A stretch of 64,000 nucleotides of DNA from Flavobacterium aerium (GCF_030766725.1 NZ_JARQWR010000009.1:124001-188000); one strand, 5' to 3'. Positions 52,953 to 63,989 are shown, counted from the stretch's first letter. A program made the numbers and translations. Notes: a model not told the origin generated them from the sequence alone.

Positions 52953-55235
52953 ATGAATAAACAAAGTAAAAGACGCGAAGCGCTATTATATCACGCAAAA
53001 CCCACTCCGGGTAAAATTCAAGTAGTTCCAACTAAAAAATATGCAACACAAAGAGATTTGTCATTAGCCTATTCTCCAGGTGTAGCAGAACCTTGTTTAG
53101 AAATTGCAAAAGACATTAATAATGTATATAAATATACAGCAAAAGGAAATCTAGTTGCCGTTATTACAAACGGTACAGCAGTATTAGGTTTAGGAGATAT
53201 AGGTCCTGAAGCTTCAAAGCCAGTAATGGAAGGAAAAGGCCTTTTATTTAAGATTTTTGCTGATATTGATGTTTTTGATATTGAAGTAGATGCACGCGAC
53301 ATTGATAAATTTGTTGAAACAGTAAAAGCAATTGCGCCAACCTTTGGTGGAATTAACTTAGAAGATATAAAAGCACCAGAATCTTTTGAAATAGAAAGAA
53401 GACTAGTAGAGGAATTAAATATTCCTGTAATGCATGATGATCAACACGGAACAGCAATAATCTCTTCAGCAGCTCTATTAAATGCCTTGGAATTGGCAGG
53501 GAAAAAGATTGAAGACGTGAAAATTGTTGTGTCAGGAGCAGGATCTGCAGCATTAGCTTGTGCAAACCTTTATGTGTTGCTTGGTGTTCAAGTGGAAAAT
53601 ATCATCATGTTTGATAAAGATGGTGTTTTAGCGAACTCAAGAGAAGACCTATCTCCATTACAAAGAAAATACGCGAAAGACTTAAAAGCAATTAGTCTTG
53701 CAGATGCCCTAGTTGGATCCGATGTATTCCTAGGATTATCAGCAGGAAATATATTATCCCCAGAAATGTTGCTTACAATGGCAAACGATCCAATCGTTTT
53801 TGCCATGGCAAACCCATTACCAGAAATCGATTACGATCTAGCCGTAGCAACACGATTAGATATTATCATGGCTACAGGAAGATCAGATCATCCTAACCAA
53901 GTGAATAATGTTCTAGGATTTCCTTATATTTTTAGAGGAGCACTTGATGTAAGAGCTACAAAAATTAATGAAGAGATGAAAATGGCTGCTGTAAAAGCAT
54001 TAGCTTCATTAGCCAAAGAATCAGTTCCAGAACAAGTGAATATCGCTTATGGAGAAACGAAATTAATCTTTGGACGTGATTATATCATTCCAAAGCCATT
54101 TGATCCAAGATTAATTACTGTAGTGGCTCCAGCAGTTGCAAAAGCAGCAATTGAATCAGGTGTAGCATTACACCCTATCCAAGATTGGGATAAATATGGA
54201 GAAGAATTATTAGATCGTTTAGGGAATGATAATAAAATGGTTAGATTGTTAACGAACCGTGCCAAAACAAATCCAAAACGAGTAATTTTTGCAGAAGCAG
54301 ATCATTTAGATGTATTAAAAGCAGCTCAAATTGTTTTAGAAGATGGAATTGGTTTCCCAATATTGTTAGGAAACAGAGAAATCATTTTAGAGCTGAAAGA
54401 AGAGTTAGGTTTTGATGCCGAAGTGCCAATTATTGATCCAAAAATTAAAGAAGAAGACGAGAGAAGAAATCGTTATGCACAAATTTACTGGGAATCAAGA
54501 CAACGCAGAGGAATTACGTTATTAGATGCTCAAAAGTGGATGCGTGAACGCAACTATTTTGCAGCGATGATGGTGAATGAAGGAGAAGCAGATGCTTTGG
54601 TAACTGGTTATTCTAGAAGTTATCCATCTGTAGTGAAACCAATGATGCAACTAATTGGAAAAGCACCTGGTATTTCAAGAATTGCAACAGCAAACTTGAT
54701 GATGACTCAACGTGGTCCAATGTTCTTATCAGATACAGCCATTAATCCAAACCCTACAGCAGACGATTTAGCAAAAATTGCTTTAATGACTGCAAAAACA
54801 GTGAAGATGTTTGGTATGGAACCGGTAATTGCAATGGTTTCGTATTCTAATTTTGGTTCTTCACCAAATGAAGGAGCAACGAAAGTTAGAGAAGCCGTTT
54901 CTTACTTACATAAATATTACCCAGAATTAATCATTGATGGTGAAGTACAAAGTGATTTTGCACTAAATCCAGAACTATTGAAAGATAAATTCCCATTCTC
55001 TAAATTAGCAGGAAAGAAAGTAAATACACTGATTTTCCCTAATCTAGAATCAGCAAATATCACGTATAAAATGCTGAAAGAATTGAATAAAGTAGATTCA
55101 ATCGGGCCAATCATGTTAGGGATGAATAAACCCGTTCATATTTTCCAATTGGGAGCAAGTGTTGAAGAAATGGTAAACATGGCGGCAGTCGCTGTTGTGG
55201 ATGCACAAGAAAAAGACAAACGAAATAAGCGCTAA
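52953..55235 (+). CDS. maeB: NADP-dependent malic enzyme with phosphotransacetylase-like domain
   Basis: A 760-residue fusion protein. The malic enzyme part (about 1-420) includes SLAYSPGVAEPCLEIA, the metal/substrate block MHDDQHGTAIISSAALLNAL and the nucleotide-binding VVSGAGSAALACANLY. The C-terminal part (about 425-755) is the phosphate acetyl/butyryl-transferase-like domain (RVIFAEADHLDVLKAAQIV; YSRSYPSVVKPMMQLIG), which is usually regulatory, sensing acetyl-CoA, in MaeB proteins. It converts malate to pyruvate, making NADPH. The start is placed at ATG 52953, after the promoter element. Confidence 0.96.
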   Translation: MNKQSKRREALLYHAKPTPGKIQVVPTKKYATQRDLSLAYSPGVAEPCLEIAKDINNVYKYTAKGNLVAVITNGTAVLGLGDIGPEASKPVMEGKGLLFKIFADIDVFDIEVDARDIDKFVETVKAIAPTFGGINLEDIKAPESFEIERRLVEELNIPVMHDDQHGTAIISSAALLNALELAGKKIEDVKIVVSGAGSAALACANLYVLLGVQVENIIMFDKDGVLANSREDLSPLQRKYAKDLKAISLADALVGSDVFLGLSAGNILSPEMLLTMANDPIVFAMANPLPEIDYDLAVATRLDIIMATGRSDHPNQVNNVLGFPYIFRGALDVRATKINEEMKMAAVKALASLAKESVPEQVNIAYGETKLIFGRDYIIPKPFDPRLITVVAPAVAKAAIESGVALHPIQDWDKYGEELLDRLGNDNKMVRLLTNRAKTNPKRVIFAEADHLDVLKAAQIVLEDGIGFPILLGNREIILELKEELGFDAEVPIIDPKIKEEDERRNRYAQIYWESRQRRGITLLDAQKWMRERNYFAAMMVNEGEADALVTGYSRSYPSVVKPMMQLIGKAPGISRIATANLMMTQRGPMFLSDTAINPNPTADDLAKIALMTAKTVKMFGMEPVIAMVSYSNFGSSPNEGATKVREAVSYLHKYYPELIIDGEVQSDFALNPELLKDKFPFSKLAGKKVNTLIFPNLESANITYKMLKELNKVDSIGPIMLGMNKPVHIFQLGASVEEMVNMAAVAVVDAQEKDKRNKR

Positions 55236-55316
55236 AACATTAACTTATTTTATATACTAATTAACAAAATATTTAGTTTATAACGGTATTAAACTGTTTT
55301 GATTAAAGTTTTTTGT

Positions 55317-55324
55317 TACTTTTG
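55317..55324 (+). promoter_or_regulatory. Promoter -7 element for ruvA-sprA
   Basis: TACTTTTG, exact TAnnTTTG match, 19 bases before the ruvA ATG. A TTTG at 55298-55301 gives a spacer of only 15, so the -33 element is uncertain. Confidence 0.6.
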
Positions 55325-55343
55325 GGATTAAGATAATGATATA

Positions 55344-55928
55344 ATGATAGCACATATACAAGGTAAACTGGTAGAAAAAACACCCACCGAAGTCGTAATT
55401 GACTGCGGTGGTGTTGGTTACCATATTAATATCTCACTACATACCTATACTTTACTACCTGAGGTAGATAATATTAAATTATTCACATACCTCCAGATTA
55501 AAGAAGATTCGCATACTCTTTTTGGCTTTGTGGAAAAGTCTGAAAGAGAAATATTTAAATTGTTATTATCGGTTTCTGGCATTGGTGCCAATATCGCTAG
55601 AACAATGTTATCCTCAATTCCCCCGAAACAAATTATACACGCCATTGCAACAGGAGATGTTGCTACAATTCAATCCATTAAAGGAATTGGGAGTAAAACA
55701 GCGCAACGAGTTATTCTAGACTTAAAAGATAAAGTCTTGAAAGTGTATGATTTGGACGAAATTTCGATTTCTCAAGATAATAAGAAAAATAAAGACGAGG
55801 CATTGTCAGCACTGGAAGTATTAGGATTCCAGAGAAAAGCAGCTGAAAAGGTCGTTGAAAAAATCGTCCAACAAGATGCAAGCGCAAGTGTTGAAACTAT
55901 TATTAAACAAGCATTAAAAAATTTATAA
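55344..55928 (+). CDS. ruvA: Holliday junction DNA-binding protein RuvA
   Basis: A 194-residue protein that binds Holliday junctions and loads RuvB. Domain I is the N-terminal OB fold (MIAHIQGKLVEKTPTEVVID). Domain II holds two helix-hairpin-helix motifs (VSGIGANIARTMLSS; IKGIGSKTAQRVILDLKDK). The C-terminal domain III (DEALSALEVLGFQRKAAEKV) contacts RuvB. It is full length. The sprA reading frame begins 3 bases after the stop, in the same frame. Confidence 0.96.
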   Translation: MIAHIQGKLVEKTPTEVVIDCGGVGYHINISLHTYTLLPEVDNIKLFTYLQIKEDSHTLFGFVEKSEREIFKLLLSVSGIGANIARTMLSSIPPKQIIHAIATGDVATIQSIKGIGSKTAQRVILDLKDKVLKVYDLDEISISQDNKKNKDEALSALEVLGFQRKAAEKVVEKIVQQDASASVETIIKQALKNL

Positions 55929-55931
55929 TCT

Positions 55932-58900
55932 TTGGAAAAGTTTTATTTAATTGATAGTAAAAACATTAGGAGACTAAGTGTTTTTTTTCTTGTTCTTTTT
56001 TTTAATATCGGTGGTCTTCAAGCTCAAGAAGATGAAGAGGTTAAAGATACAATTAAACCAGGTTTTGATGTAGGTAAAGTAACATTAGGTAACCCGCCAA
56101 GTATTTTGGAGGCTTATACATACGATCCGGTAACAGATCGTTATATCTACACCTATACTTTTGAAGGATTTAATATTAATTACCCGATTATTCTTACACC
56201 AAAAGAATACGAAGAATTAGTATTAAGAGAATCTATGAGAAAATATTTCCGACAAAAATCGGATGCCATAGATGGGAAAAAAGAAGGTAGTGATAAAGAT
56301 AAAAAAGACTTATTACCAAGATATTACGTTAATTCAGGATTTTTCGAATCCATATTTGGAGGAAATACAATTGATGTAAAACCTACCGGTTCCGTCGAAA
56401 TGGATATTGGTATGCGTCATACCAAACAAGACAATCCATCCTTCTCGCCACGTAACAGAAAAACAACAACCTTTGATTTCGATCAGAGAATCAGTTTGAG
56501 TTTAATGGGGCAAGTGGGAACACGTTTAAAAGTAAATGCAAACTATGATACTGAATCTACATTTGCATTCCAAAACTTAATTAAATTAGAATACACACCG
56601 ACAGAAGACGATATCCTTCAAAAAATTGAAGTGGGTAACGTGAGTTTGCCATTGAACAGTTCTCTTATTAGAGGAGCACAAAGTTTATTTGGGGTAAAAG
56701 CACAATTCCAGTTTGGTAAAACAACAATTACAGGGATTTTCTCAGAACAGAAATCACAAACCAAAACAGTTACAGCACAAGGTGGCGGAACAATTCAACA
56801 ATTCGAATTATTTGGTTTAGACTATGATGCCGATCGTCATTTCTTTTTATCACAATACTTTAGAAATCAATATGATTTTGCTTTAAGAAGCTACCCATTT
56901 ATTGACAGTAGAGTTCAGATTACAAGAATGGAGGTTTGGGTTACCAATAGACAAAACCGTGTAAGCACCAATGATAATAACCTTCGTAATATTATAGCAT
57001 TACAAGATTTAGGTGAATCACAATTAACCTATTTACCCAATGGTGGTCAAGTGCCAAACACACAAGTAGTAGCATTAGATCCAGTTCCTGCTGGTTTCTT
57101 CGTGAATCCATCACCGAACATACCGTCAAATAATAAGAATAACAAATACGATCCAGGATTAATTACAACTGGTGGAGGTTTGTTAAATAACGCAATTCGT
57201 GAAATTGCAACAGCAGGTTCAGGTTTTACAGGAGTTACTCCAAGCGAAGGAACAGATTACTCCAAGTTGGAAAATGCTAGAAAATTAGCAACAAATGAAT
57301 ATACCTACCATCCACAATTAGGATATATTTCCCTAAACCAACGATTGTCAAATGATGAGGTTTTAGCGGTAGCTTACCAATATACTATCGGAGGAGAAGT
57401 GTATCAGGTAGGGGAATTTGGTACAGATGGAGTAGATGCAACAAACGTTGGGAATCCGAATCCAGTTACAGGACAACAACCGATTACGACACAAAGTTTG
57501 ATCTTGAAAATGTTGAAGAGTAATCTAACCAGTGTGAATAAACCAGTTTGGAATTTGATGATGAAAAACGTTTATCAAATACCGGGAGCTTTTCAACTGG
57601 AAAAAGAAGACTTTAAATTTAATATCTTATATACAGATCCATCACCATTAAATTATATTTCGGCAGTACCGGGAAGTATTATACCACCGAGTGTTGCTGC
57701 AACAACATTCAATACGCCATTATTAAAAGTAATGAATGTAGATCGATTGAACTTTACAAATGACCCTCAAGAAGGAGGAGATGGTTTCTTCGATTTTATT
57801 CCAGGATTAACAGTCGATCAACAAAATGGACGAATCATCTTTACAACTGTAGAGCCTTTTGGTAGCCATTTGTTTAAAAAACTTTCAGCAAATAACTCGG
57901 AAAATTATGATGCACCAAGTAGTTATAACCCTGATCAAAACAAGTACGTGTTTAGAAGCATGTATAGAAGTACACAAGCAGGAGCATTACAAGACAGTCA
58001 GAAGAATAAATTCCAATTAAAAGGTAAATTCAAATCAACAAGCGGCGATGGAATTCCTATTGGAGCATTCAATGTACCACAAGGATCTGTTATTGTAACC
58101 GCAGGAGGTAGAGTGTTGTTAGAAGGAGTAGATTATACTGTAAACTATCAGTTAGGTAGAGTTCAGATTTTGGATCCATCATTACAAGCATCAGGTATTC
58201 CAATTGAAATTTCAGTAGAAAACAACTCTGTGTTTGGACAACAAACGAGAAGATTTGCCGGAGTAAATATTGAACATAAATTTTCAGATAAATTCTTAGT
58301 AGGAGCAACATTCCTTAAGATGACTGAAAGACCATTCACACAAAAATCAAATTACGGACAAGAATCAGTAAATAATACGATTTTCGGATTCAATACAAAC
58401 TTCTCTACAGAGGTGCCGTTCTTAACAAGATTAGTGAATAAATTACCAAATATTGATACCGATGTACCATCAAATTTCTCTTTCAGAGGAGAGATCGCTT
58501 ACCTAAAACCAGGTACACCAAAAGCAGATAAATTTGAAGGAGAATCTACGATTTATGTAGATGACTTTGAAGGATCACAAACAACAATTGACATGCGTTC
58601 TCCATTTGCTTGGAGTTTAGCGAGTGCACCAGTTGGATTTGGTGGCGAGATTGAAAATGGAAATTTAGATTATGGATTCAAAAGAGCGAAACTATCATGG
58701 TATACAATTGATCCTACATTCTATACAGGACAAAGACCATCGGGAATTTCAAACAATGATATCTCATTCAATAGAACCAGAAGAATATACAGTGAAGAGT
58801 TATATCCTGTTACAGATATTGCTGCAGGACAATCAACAGTAGTTTCAACACTAGATTTAACATACTATCCTGCAGAAAGAGGACCTTACAACTTTAATCC

Positions 58901-61900
58901 ACTAGCAAATGGTGGAAATACATTACCCAATCCAGCCAACAACTGGGGTGGTATTATGCGTGCCGTAAACTCAACAAACTTTGAGCAAGCAAACGTAGAA
59001 TACATTCAGTTTTGGGTATTAGATCCATATTTTGGAAATGCAAGTGACACTCCAAATCCATTAAATACAGGTAAAATTGTATTCAACTTAGGAGAAATTT
59101 CTGAAGATGTATTGAAAGACGGAAGAAAATTCTATGAAAATGGATTGCCAGTAGCAGGAGGAAACCAAAACGTTGTTACAACAGTTTGGGGTAAAGTACC
59201 GGTTTCACAATCATTAATTTATGCCTTTGATACAAATGAGGCCAATAGAACAGTTCAGGATTTAGGTTTAAACGGTCTAAACGATGCTGAAGAAAGAGCT
59301 TTATTTCCAGCATTCGCATCACTGGATGATCCAGCAGCAGATAATTATGAGTATTTCTTGAATGCTCAAGGAAATATTATCGAACGCTATAAACGCTACA
59401 ATGGATTACAAGGGAATTCACCTGTAAACGTTACAAACAATAATAGAGGATATACAACATTACCAGATGTAGAAGATATCAACCGTGATAATACGATGAA
59501 TACAATCAATGCGTATTATAAATTTAGTGTTGACATTACTCCAACAATGGGAATTGGACAACAATACGTATCCGACGTTAGAGTGACTTCGGTAAGCTTG
59601 CCAAATGGAACAACAACTGATGCGCGCTGGGTACAGTTCAAAATTCCAATTTTAGAGGCAACAGATGCCAACCGTGAAGGTGGAATTTCAGATTTCAGAT
59701 CAATCCGTTTCATGAGAATGTTTATGACAGGATTTACAGATGAAACTACATTGCGTTTTGGGTCTTTGGATTTAGTAAGAGGAGAATGGAGAAGATATAC
59801 GAATACATTACAACCATTAGATCCAGTGGTAGAAGATGATGATACAGGATTTGATGTATTGGCTGTGAATATTCAAGAGAATGGAAACAGAAGCCCAATA
59901 AAATATGTTACACCTCCGGGAGTTGTGAGAGAACAATTGTATAATAACAATACAATTATCAATCAAAATGAGCAATCATTATCTTTAAGAGTATATAAAA
60001 AATCACCAGCATCACCAGGATTAGGTGGTTTGGAACCAGAAGATTCAAGAGCAGTATTTAAAAATGTAAGTGTGGATATGCGTCAGTATAAAAAACTGAA
60101 AATGTTTTTACACGCTGAATCTTTACCATTAATGTCGCCAAACAGACCAAATGGAGAAACAAATCCATTATTAAACAATCAGATGATAGCATTCATCCGA
60201 TTTGGTAATGACTTTACAGAAAACTTCTATCAAGTAGAGATTCCGTTAAAGGTAACAGCAGAAGGTGCTGCAATTCCAGAAGATATCTGGCCATTGGAGA
60301 ATGAAATGGATTTATCACTGTCTTTATTAACACAATTAAAGATTTTGGCGATGAATCACGATTATCAACCGGGTGAGATTTTCTATAAAAATGAGGACGA
60401 ATTAGATCCATCTGCGGCAAACAAACCAAACAAATTAAAAATCGGGGTAAGGGGTAATCCTAACTTTGGATATGTAAGAACGATTATGGTTGGTTTGAAA
60501 AACAACTATACCAATGATATTCGTGGAGAAGTATGGTTCAATGAGCTACGACTTTCAGATATGGACAATAAAGGAGGTATGGCAGCAGTGGCGAGTATTG
60601 ATGCAAACTTAGCCGATTTTGCAACGATTTCTGCAACAGGTAGAATGAGTACTATTGGTTTTGGATCATTAGAACAAAGCCCGAATGAAAGAAGCCGTGA
60701 AGATGCAAAACAATACGATATTGTAACAAATATGAATTTAGGTAAGTTATTGCCTAAAAAGTGGGGTGTTAATTTACCATTCAACTATGCTGTTGGAGAG
60801 CAAATTATTACACCAGAATACGATCCATTCAACCAAGATATTAAATTGAAACAATTGATTGATGTAACAACAGATCAAGCGGAAAAAGACAATTTAAGAG
60901 ATAGAGCGATAGATTATACGAAAAGAAAAAGTATCAACTTTATTGGGGTAAAGAAAGAAAGAGGAGCAGAGCAAAAGCAAAGAGTATATGATCCTGAGAA
61001 TTTAACGCTTTCCTATTCTTTCAATCAGACAGAACACCATGATTACGAAATTGAAGAAATGTTAGATCAACAAGTACGTACAGCAGTTGATTATAACTTC
61101 AATTTCCAACCAAAAGTTGTGGAGCCATTCAAGAAAACGAAATTCATGAAGAAAAGTAGTTATTGGAAGCTTTTAAGTGATTTCAATTTCAATTATTTGC
61201 CTACTAATATTACATTCAGCTCAAATATTGTAAGACAATACAATATGCAGAAATTCAGACAAGTTGATGTAGAAGGTATTGGTCTAGATCCATTGTACAG
61301 AAGAAACTATATGTTTAATTATCAATATGGATTCAACTACAACTTAACCAAAGCGCTACGTTTCAGCTATACTGCATCAACAAGTAATATTGTAAGAAGT
61401 TATTTAGATGAAAATAGAAGACCAGTAGATAGTTATACAATCTGGGATGATTATTGGAATATTGGAGATCCAAATCAACACATGCAACAATTGGTAGTAA
61501 ACTATGATTTACCAATTAATAAATTGCCAATGTTTAGTTTTGTGAAATCTACTTATTCATATACATCAGATTATAACTGGCAACGTTCATCAGATGCATT
61601 GTCAAGATTTGATGATGGAAACGGTACAGTATACAACTTAGGTAACACAATCCAGAATGCAAATTCACACCGATTGAATACCACGTTGAATATGGATTCC
61701 TTCTATAAGTATATTGGATTAACTAAATCTCCTAAGAAAGCAGGAGCGCGTAATTTAGATACAAAAGCAGCAACACAACCAGCGCCAGGACAAAAAATCA
61801 CAAAAGATAAAATACAACCAGTTCGTGAAGGCAGTGTATTTATGGATGGATTAATTGGTGTTTTGACAAGTGTGAAGAATATTCAGATTAACTATACGCA

Positions 61901-63182
61901 GAATAACGGTACAGTGTTGCCAGGGTACTTACCAAGTATTGGATTCTTAGGGTCTTCAAGGCCAAGTATTGGATTTATATTAGGTAGCCAAGATGATGTG
62001 CGTTATAATGCAGCTCGTAACGGATGGTTGACAAACTATCCTGACTTTAATCAGAACTTTACACAAGTATCAACCAAGATGTTGAATCTAACTGCTGCAA
62101 TCGATTTGTTTCCTGATTTCAAAATTGATTTGAATGCAGATCGTACACACACGAGTAACTATTCTGAGCAATACGATATCACGAATGGTGAATACAATTC
62201 AAGATCACCATACAGTTATGGAAACTTCTCAATCTCGACTGTAATGATTAAAACGTCATTCGGTAAGAGCGATGATATTTCGTCAGCAGCATTTGATGAT
62301 TTTAGAAGTAATAGAATTACGGTTGCAAATCGTTTAGCGACGAGTTATTATGGTACGTCTAACTTCCCAACAGGGACAGATGGATTTCCAGTAGGATTTG
62401 GTAAGAACAGCCAAGCGGTATTATTACCATCGTTCTTAGCAGCCTATACAGGAGCCGACGCTTCAGGAGTTTCATTAGGTGCATTTAGAAATGTCCCAAT
62501 TCCAAACTGGAGTATTAAGTATACAGGATTAATGCGTTATAAATTCTTTAAAGATAAATTCAAACGTTTCTCTTTACAGCACAATTATAGAGCATCTTAT
62601 ACGATTAACTCATTCCGTTCAAACTTAGATTACGATCGTAATCCAGGTGGAGTAGATGCAGGAGGAAATTTCTTTAATAAAATGGTTATTTCGAATATCA
62701 ACTTAGTAGAACAATTCAATCCATTAATCAGAGTAGATTTTGAAATGAAAAACTCATTCAAAGTATTAGCGGAGATGAAAAAAGATAGAGCATTATCAAT
62801 GAGTTTTGATAATAATTTATTGACTGAGGTAAAAGGAATTGAATATGTATTAGGACTTGGATACCGTTTCAAAGATGTGGTAATCAATTCAAGATTAGCA
62901 GACAATCCGACCAATACAATTAAGAGTGATATCAACTTAAGAGGAGATATCTCTTGGAGGAATAACGAAACGATTGTACGATATTTAGATTATGACAATA
63001 ATCAATTAGCAGGAGGACAGAATATCTGGTCTGTGAAATTAACAGCAGATTATTCATTTAGTAAAAATCTAACCGCTATTTTCTATTATGACCATTCATT
63101 CTCTAAAGCTGTGATATCTACATCATTCCCATTAACAAATATTAGAGCAGGATTCACGCTTCGATATAACTTTGGAAATTAA
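55932..63182 (+). CDS. sprA: T9SS outer membrane translocon / gliding motility protein SprA
   Basis: A 2416-residue outer membrane beta-barrel, the expected size for SprA, the channel through which type IX cargo crosses the outer membrane. A signal peptide (RRLSVFFLVLFFNIGGLQAQ) is followed by SprA-type sequence such as ITLTPKEYEELVLRESM-like and repeated barrel strands up to the end (FTLRYNFGN). Family annotation rests on size, the VDDFEGSQTTIDMRSPFAWS block (about residue 877) and the ruvA-sprA-gcvH order. The signal peptide is complete only if translation begins at TTG 55932: no ATG or GTG is in frame between the ruvA stop and that peptide. Confidence 0.95.
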   Translation: MEKFYLIDSKNIRRLSVFFLVLFFNIGGLQAQEDEEVKDTIKPGFDVGKVTLGNPPSILEAYTYDPVTDRYIYTYTFEGFNINYPIILTPKEYEELVLRESMRKYFRQKSDAIDGKKEGSDKDKKDLLPRYYVNSGFFESIFGGNTIDVKPTGSVEMDIGMRHTKQDNPSFSPRNRKTTTFDFDQRISLSLMGQVGTRLKVNANYDTESTFAFQNLIKLEYTPTEDDILQKIEVGNVSLPLNSSLIRGAQSLFGVKAQFQFGKTTITGIFSEQKSQTKTVTAQGGGTIQQFELFGLDYDADRHFFLSQYFRNQYDFALRSYPFIDSRVQITRMEVWVTNRQNRVSTNDNNLRNIIALQDLGESQLTYLPNGGQVPNTQVVALDPVPAGFFVNPSPNIPSNNKNNKYDPGLITTGGGLLNNAIREIATAGSGFTGVTPSEGTDYSKLENARKLATNEYTYHPQLGYISLNQRLSNDEVLAVAYQYTIGGEVYQVGEFGTDGVDATNVGNPNPVTGQQPITTQSLILKMLKSNLTSVNKPVWNLMMKNVYQIPGAFQLEKEDFKFNILYTDPSPLNYISAVPGSIIPPSVAATTFNTPLLKVMNVDRLNFTNDPQEGGDGFFDFIPGLTVDQQNGRIIFTTVEPFGSHLFKKLSANNSENYDAPSSYNPDQNKYVFRSMYRSTQAGALQDSQKNKFQLKGKFKSTSGDGIPIGAFNVPQGSVIVTAGGRVLLEGVDYTVNYQLGRVQILDPSLQASGIPIEISVENNSVFGQQTRRFAGVNIEHKFSDKFLVGATFLKMTERPFTQKSNYGQESVNNTIFGFNTNFSTEVPFLTRLVNKLPNIDTDVPSNFSFRGEIAYLKPGTPKADKFEGESTIYVDDFEGSQTTIDMRSPFAWSLASAPVGFGGEIENGNLDYGFKRAKLSWYTIDPTFYTGQRPSGISNNDISFNRTRRIYSEELYPVTDIAAGQSTVVSTLDLTYYPAERGPYNFNPLANGGNTLPNPANNWGGIMRAVNSTNFEQANVEYIQFWVLDPYFGNASDTPNPLNTGKIVFNLGEISEDVLKDGRKFYENGLPVAGGNQNVVTTVWGKVPVSQSLIYAFDTNEANRTVQDLGLNGLNDAEERALFPAFASLDDPAADNYEYFLNAQGNIIERYKRYNGLQGNSPVNVTNNNRGYTTLPDVEDINRDNTMNTINAYYKFSVDITPTMGIGQQYVSDVRVTSVSLPNGTTTDARWVQFKIPILEATDANREGGISDFRSIRFMRMFMTGFTDETTLRFGSLDLVRGEWRRYTNTLQPLDPVVEDDDTGFDVLAVNIQENGNRSPIKYVTPPGVVREQLYNNNTIINQNEQSLSLRVYKKSPASPGLGGLEPEDSRAVFKNVSVDMRQYKKLKMFLHAESLPLMSPNRPNGETNPLLNNQMIAFIRFGNDFTENFYQVEIPLKVTAEGAAIPEDIWPLENEMDLSLSLLTQLKILAMNHDYQPGEIFYKNEDELDPSAANKPNKLKIGVRGNPNFGYVRTIMVGLKNNYTNDIRGEVWFNELRLSDMDNKGGMAAVASIDANLADFATISATGRMSTIGFGSLEQSPNERSREDAKQYDIVTNMNLGKLLPKKWGVNLPFNYAVGEQIITPEYDPFNQDIKLKQLIDVTTDQAEKDNLRDRAIDYTKRKSINFIGVKKERGAEQKQRVYDPENLTLSYSFNQTEHHDYEIEEMLDQQVRTAVDYNFNFQPKVVEPFKKTKFMKKSSYWKLLSDFNFNYLPTNITFSSNIVRQYNMQKFRQVDVEGIGLDPLYRRNYMFNYQYGFNYNLTKALRFSYTASTSNIVRSYLDENRRPVDSYTIWDDYWNIGDPNQHMQQLVVNYDLPINKLPMFSFVKSTYSYTSDYNWQRSSDALSRFDDGNGTVYNLGNTIQNANSHRLNTTLNMDSFYKYIGLTKSPKKAGARNLDTKAATQPAPGQKITKDKIQPVREGSVFMDGLIGVLTSVKNIQINYTQNNGTVLPGYLPSIGFLGSSRPSIGFILGSQDDVRYNAARNGWLTNYPDFNQNFTQVSTKMLNLTAAIDLFPDFKIDLNADRTHTSNYSEQYDITNGEYNSRSPYSYGNFSISTVMIKTSFGKSDDISSAAFDDFRSNRITVANRLATSYYGTSNFPTGTDGFPVGFGKNSQAVLLPSFLAAYTGADASGVSLGAFRNVPIPNWSIKYTGLMRYKFFKDKFKRFSLQHNYRASYTINSFRSNLDYDRNPGGVDAGGNFFNKMVISNINLVEQFNPLIRVDFEMKNSFKVLAEMKKDRALSMSFDNNLLTEVKGIEYVLGLGYRFKDVVINSRLADNPTNTIKSDINLRGDISWRNNETIVRYLDYDNNQLAGGQNIWSVKLTADYSFSKNLTAIFYYDHSFSKAVISTSFPLTNIRAGFTLRYNFGN

Positions 63183-63216
63183 TGTAAAAACATTTTAAAA
63201 ATATCTAAGGATACTA

Positions 63217-63224
63217 TACATTTG
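63217..63224 (+). promoter_or_regulatory. gcvH promoter -7 element
   Basis: TACATTTG, an exact TAnnTTTG match, 17 bases before the gcvH ATG; TTTT (63193-63196) is a possible -33 part. Confidence 0.6.
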
Positions 63225-63241
63225 CTAAAAAACAAAACACA

Positions 63242-63622
63242 ATGAATATACCAGCCAATTTAAAGTACACAAAAGACCACGAGTGGGTTAGCATTGAAGG
63301 CGAAATTGCAACAATCGGTATTACTGATTTTGCACAAAAAGAATTAGGAGACATCGTTTATGTAGAAGTTGAAACGTTGGATCAAACATTAGATAAAGAC
63401 GAAGTTTTCGGAACAGTTGAAGCTGTAAAAACAGTTTCAGATTTGTTTTTACCATTGTCTGGTGAAATCATTGAATTCAATGAAGATTTAGAAAGTACAC
63501 CTGAAACAGTAAACTCTGATCCTTATGGAGCAGGATGGATGGTTAAAATAAAAATTTCTGATGCATCAGAAATTGAAGGGTTAATGTCTAGTGACGCATA
63601 CAAAGAATTGATTGGGGCCTAA
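63242..63622 (+). CDS. gcvH: Glycine cleavage system H protein
   Basis: A 126-residue lipoyl carrier of the glycine cleavage complex. The lipoylated lysine is in [15 protein letters not shown] (about residue 64), within the usual H-protein fold ([20 protein letters not shown] at the start; [14 protein letters not shown] near the end). The length is typical. The P, T and L protein genes are not in the window. Its last 11 bases overlap the following VanZ-like gene if that starts at TTG 63612. Confidence 0.97.
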   Translation: MNIPANLKYTKDHEWVSIEGEIATIGITDFAQKELGDIVYVEVETLDQTLDKDEVFGTVEAVKTVSDLFLPLSGEIIEFNEDLESTPETVNSDPYGAGWMVKIKISDASEIEGLMSSDAYKELIGA

Positions 63623-63989
63623 AAACATATTTTTTGGATTAGCCCTGTTTTGGACGATTTTCATTACCTTATTAAGCCTAATGCGTTTTAGTGAGGTTCC
63701 GAAGATAGAGGTCGAAAACGTTGATAAATACGTTCATTTTATCTTTTATTTCGGATTTACAATGTTGTGGTATTTAGGATTATCAACTAAATTTAATACT
63801 GTAAAGAAAGAAAAGATTGCCGCGATAGCGCTAGGAATAGCTGTTGTATACGGTATTATGATTGAAGTAATTCAAGGAATGTTTACAGTGTCTAGAAACG
63901 CAGATGTTTATGATGCAATAGCAAATACATGCGGAAGTATATTCGCTATTCTTGTTTTAGGTATTTATTACAAATTAAAAAAGAAGTAA
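63612..63989 (+). CDS. VanZ-like family membrane protein
   Basis: A 125-residue protein with four hydrophobic segments (about 5-24, 37-58, 68-88, 100-120). It has VanZ-family landmarks: [10 protein letters not shown] after helix 1, [16 protein letters not shown], and the later [27 protein letters not shown] stretch. The family is named after a teicoplanin-resistance protein but is of general unknown function. An in-frame TGA at 63609 and no ATG before the second helix leave TTG 63612 as the likely start, overlapping gcvH by 11 bases. Confidence 0.85.
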   Translation: MGPKNIFFGLALFWTIFITLLSLMRFSEVPKIEVENVDKYVHFIFYFGFTMLWYLGLSTKFNTVKKEKIAAIALGIAVVYGIMIEVIQGMFTVSRNADVYDAIANTCGSIFAILVLGIYYKLKKK

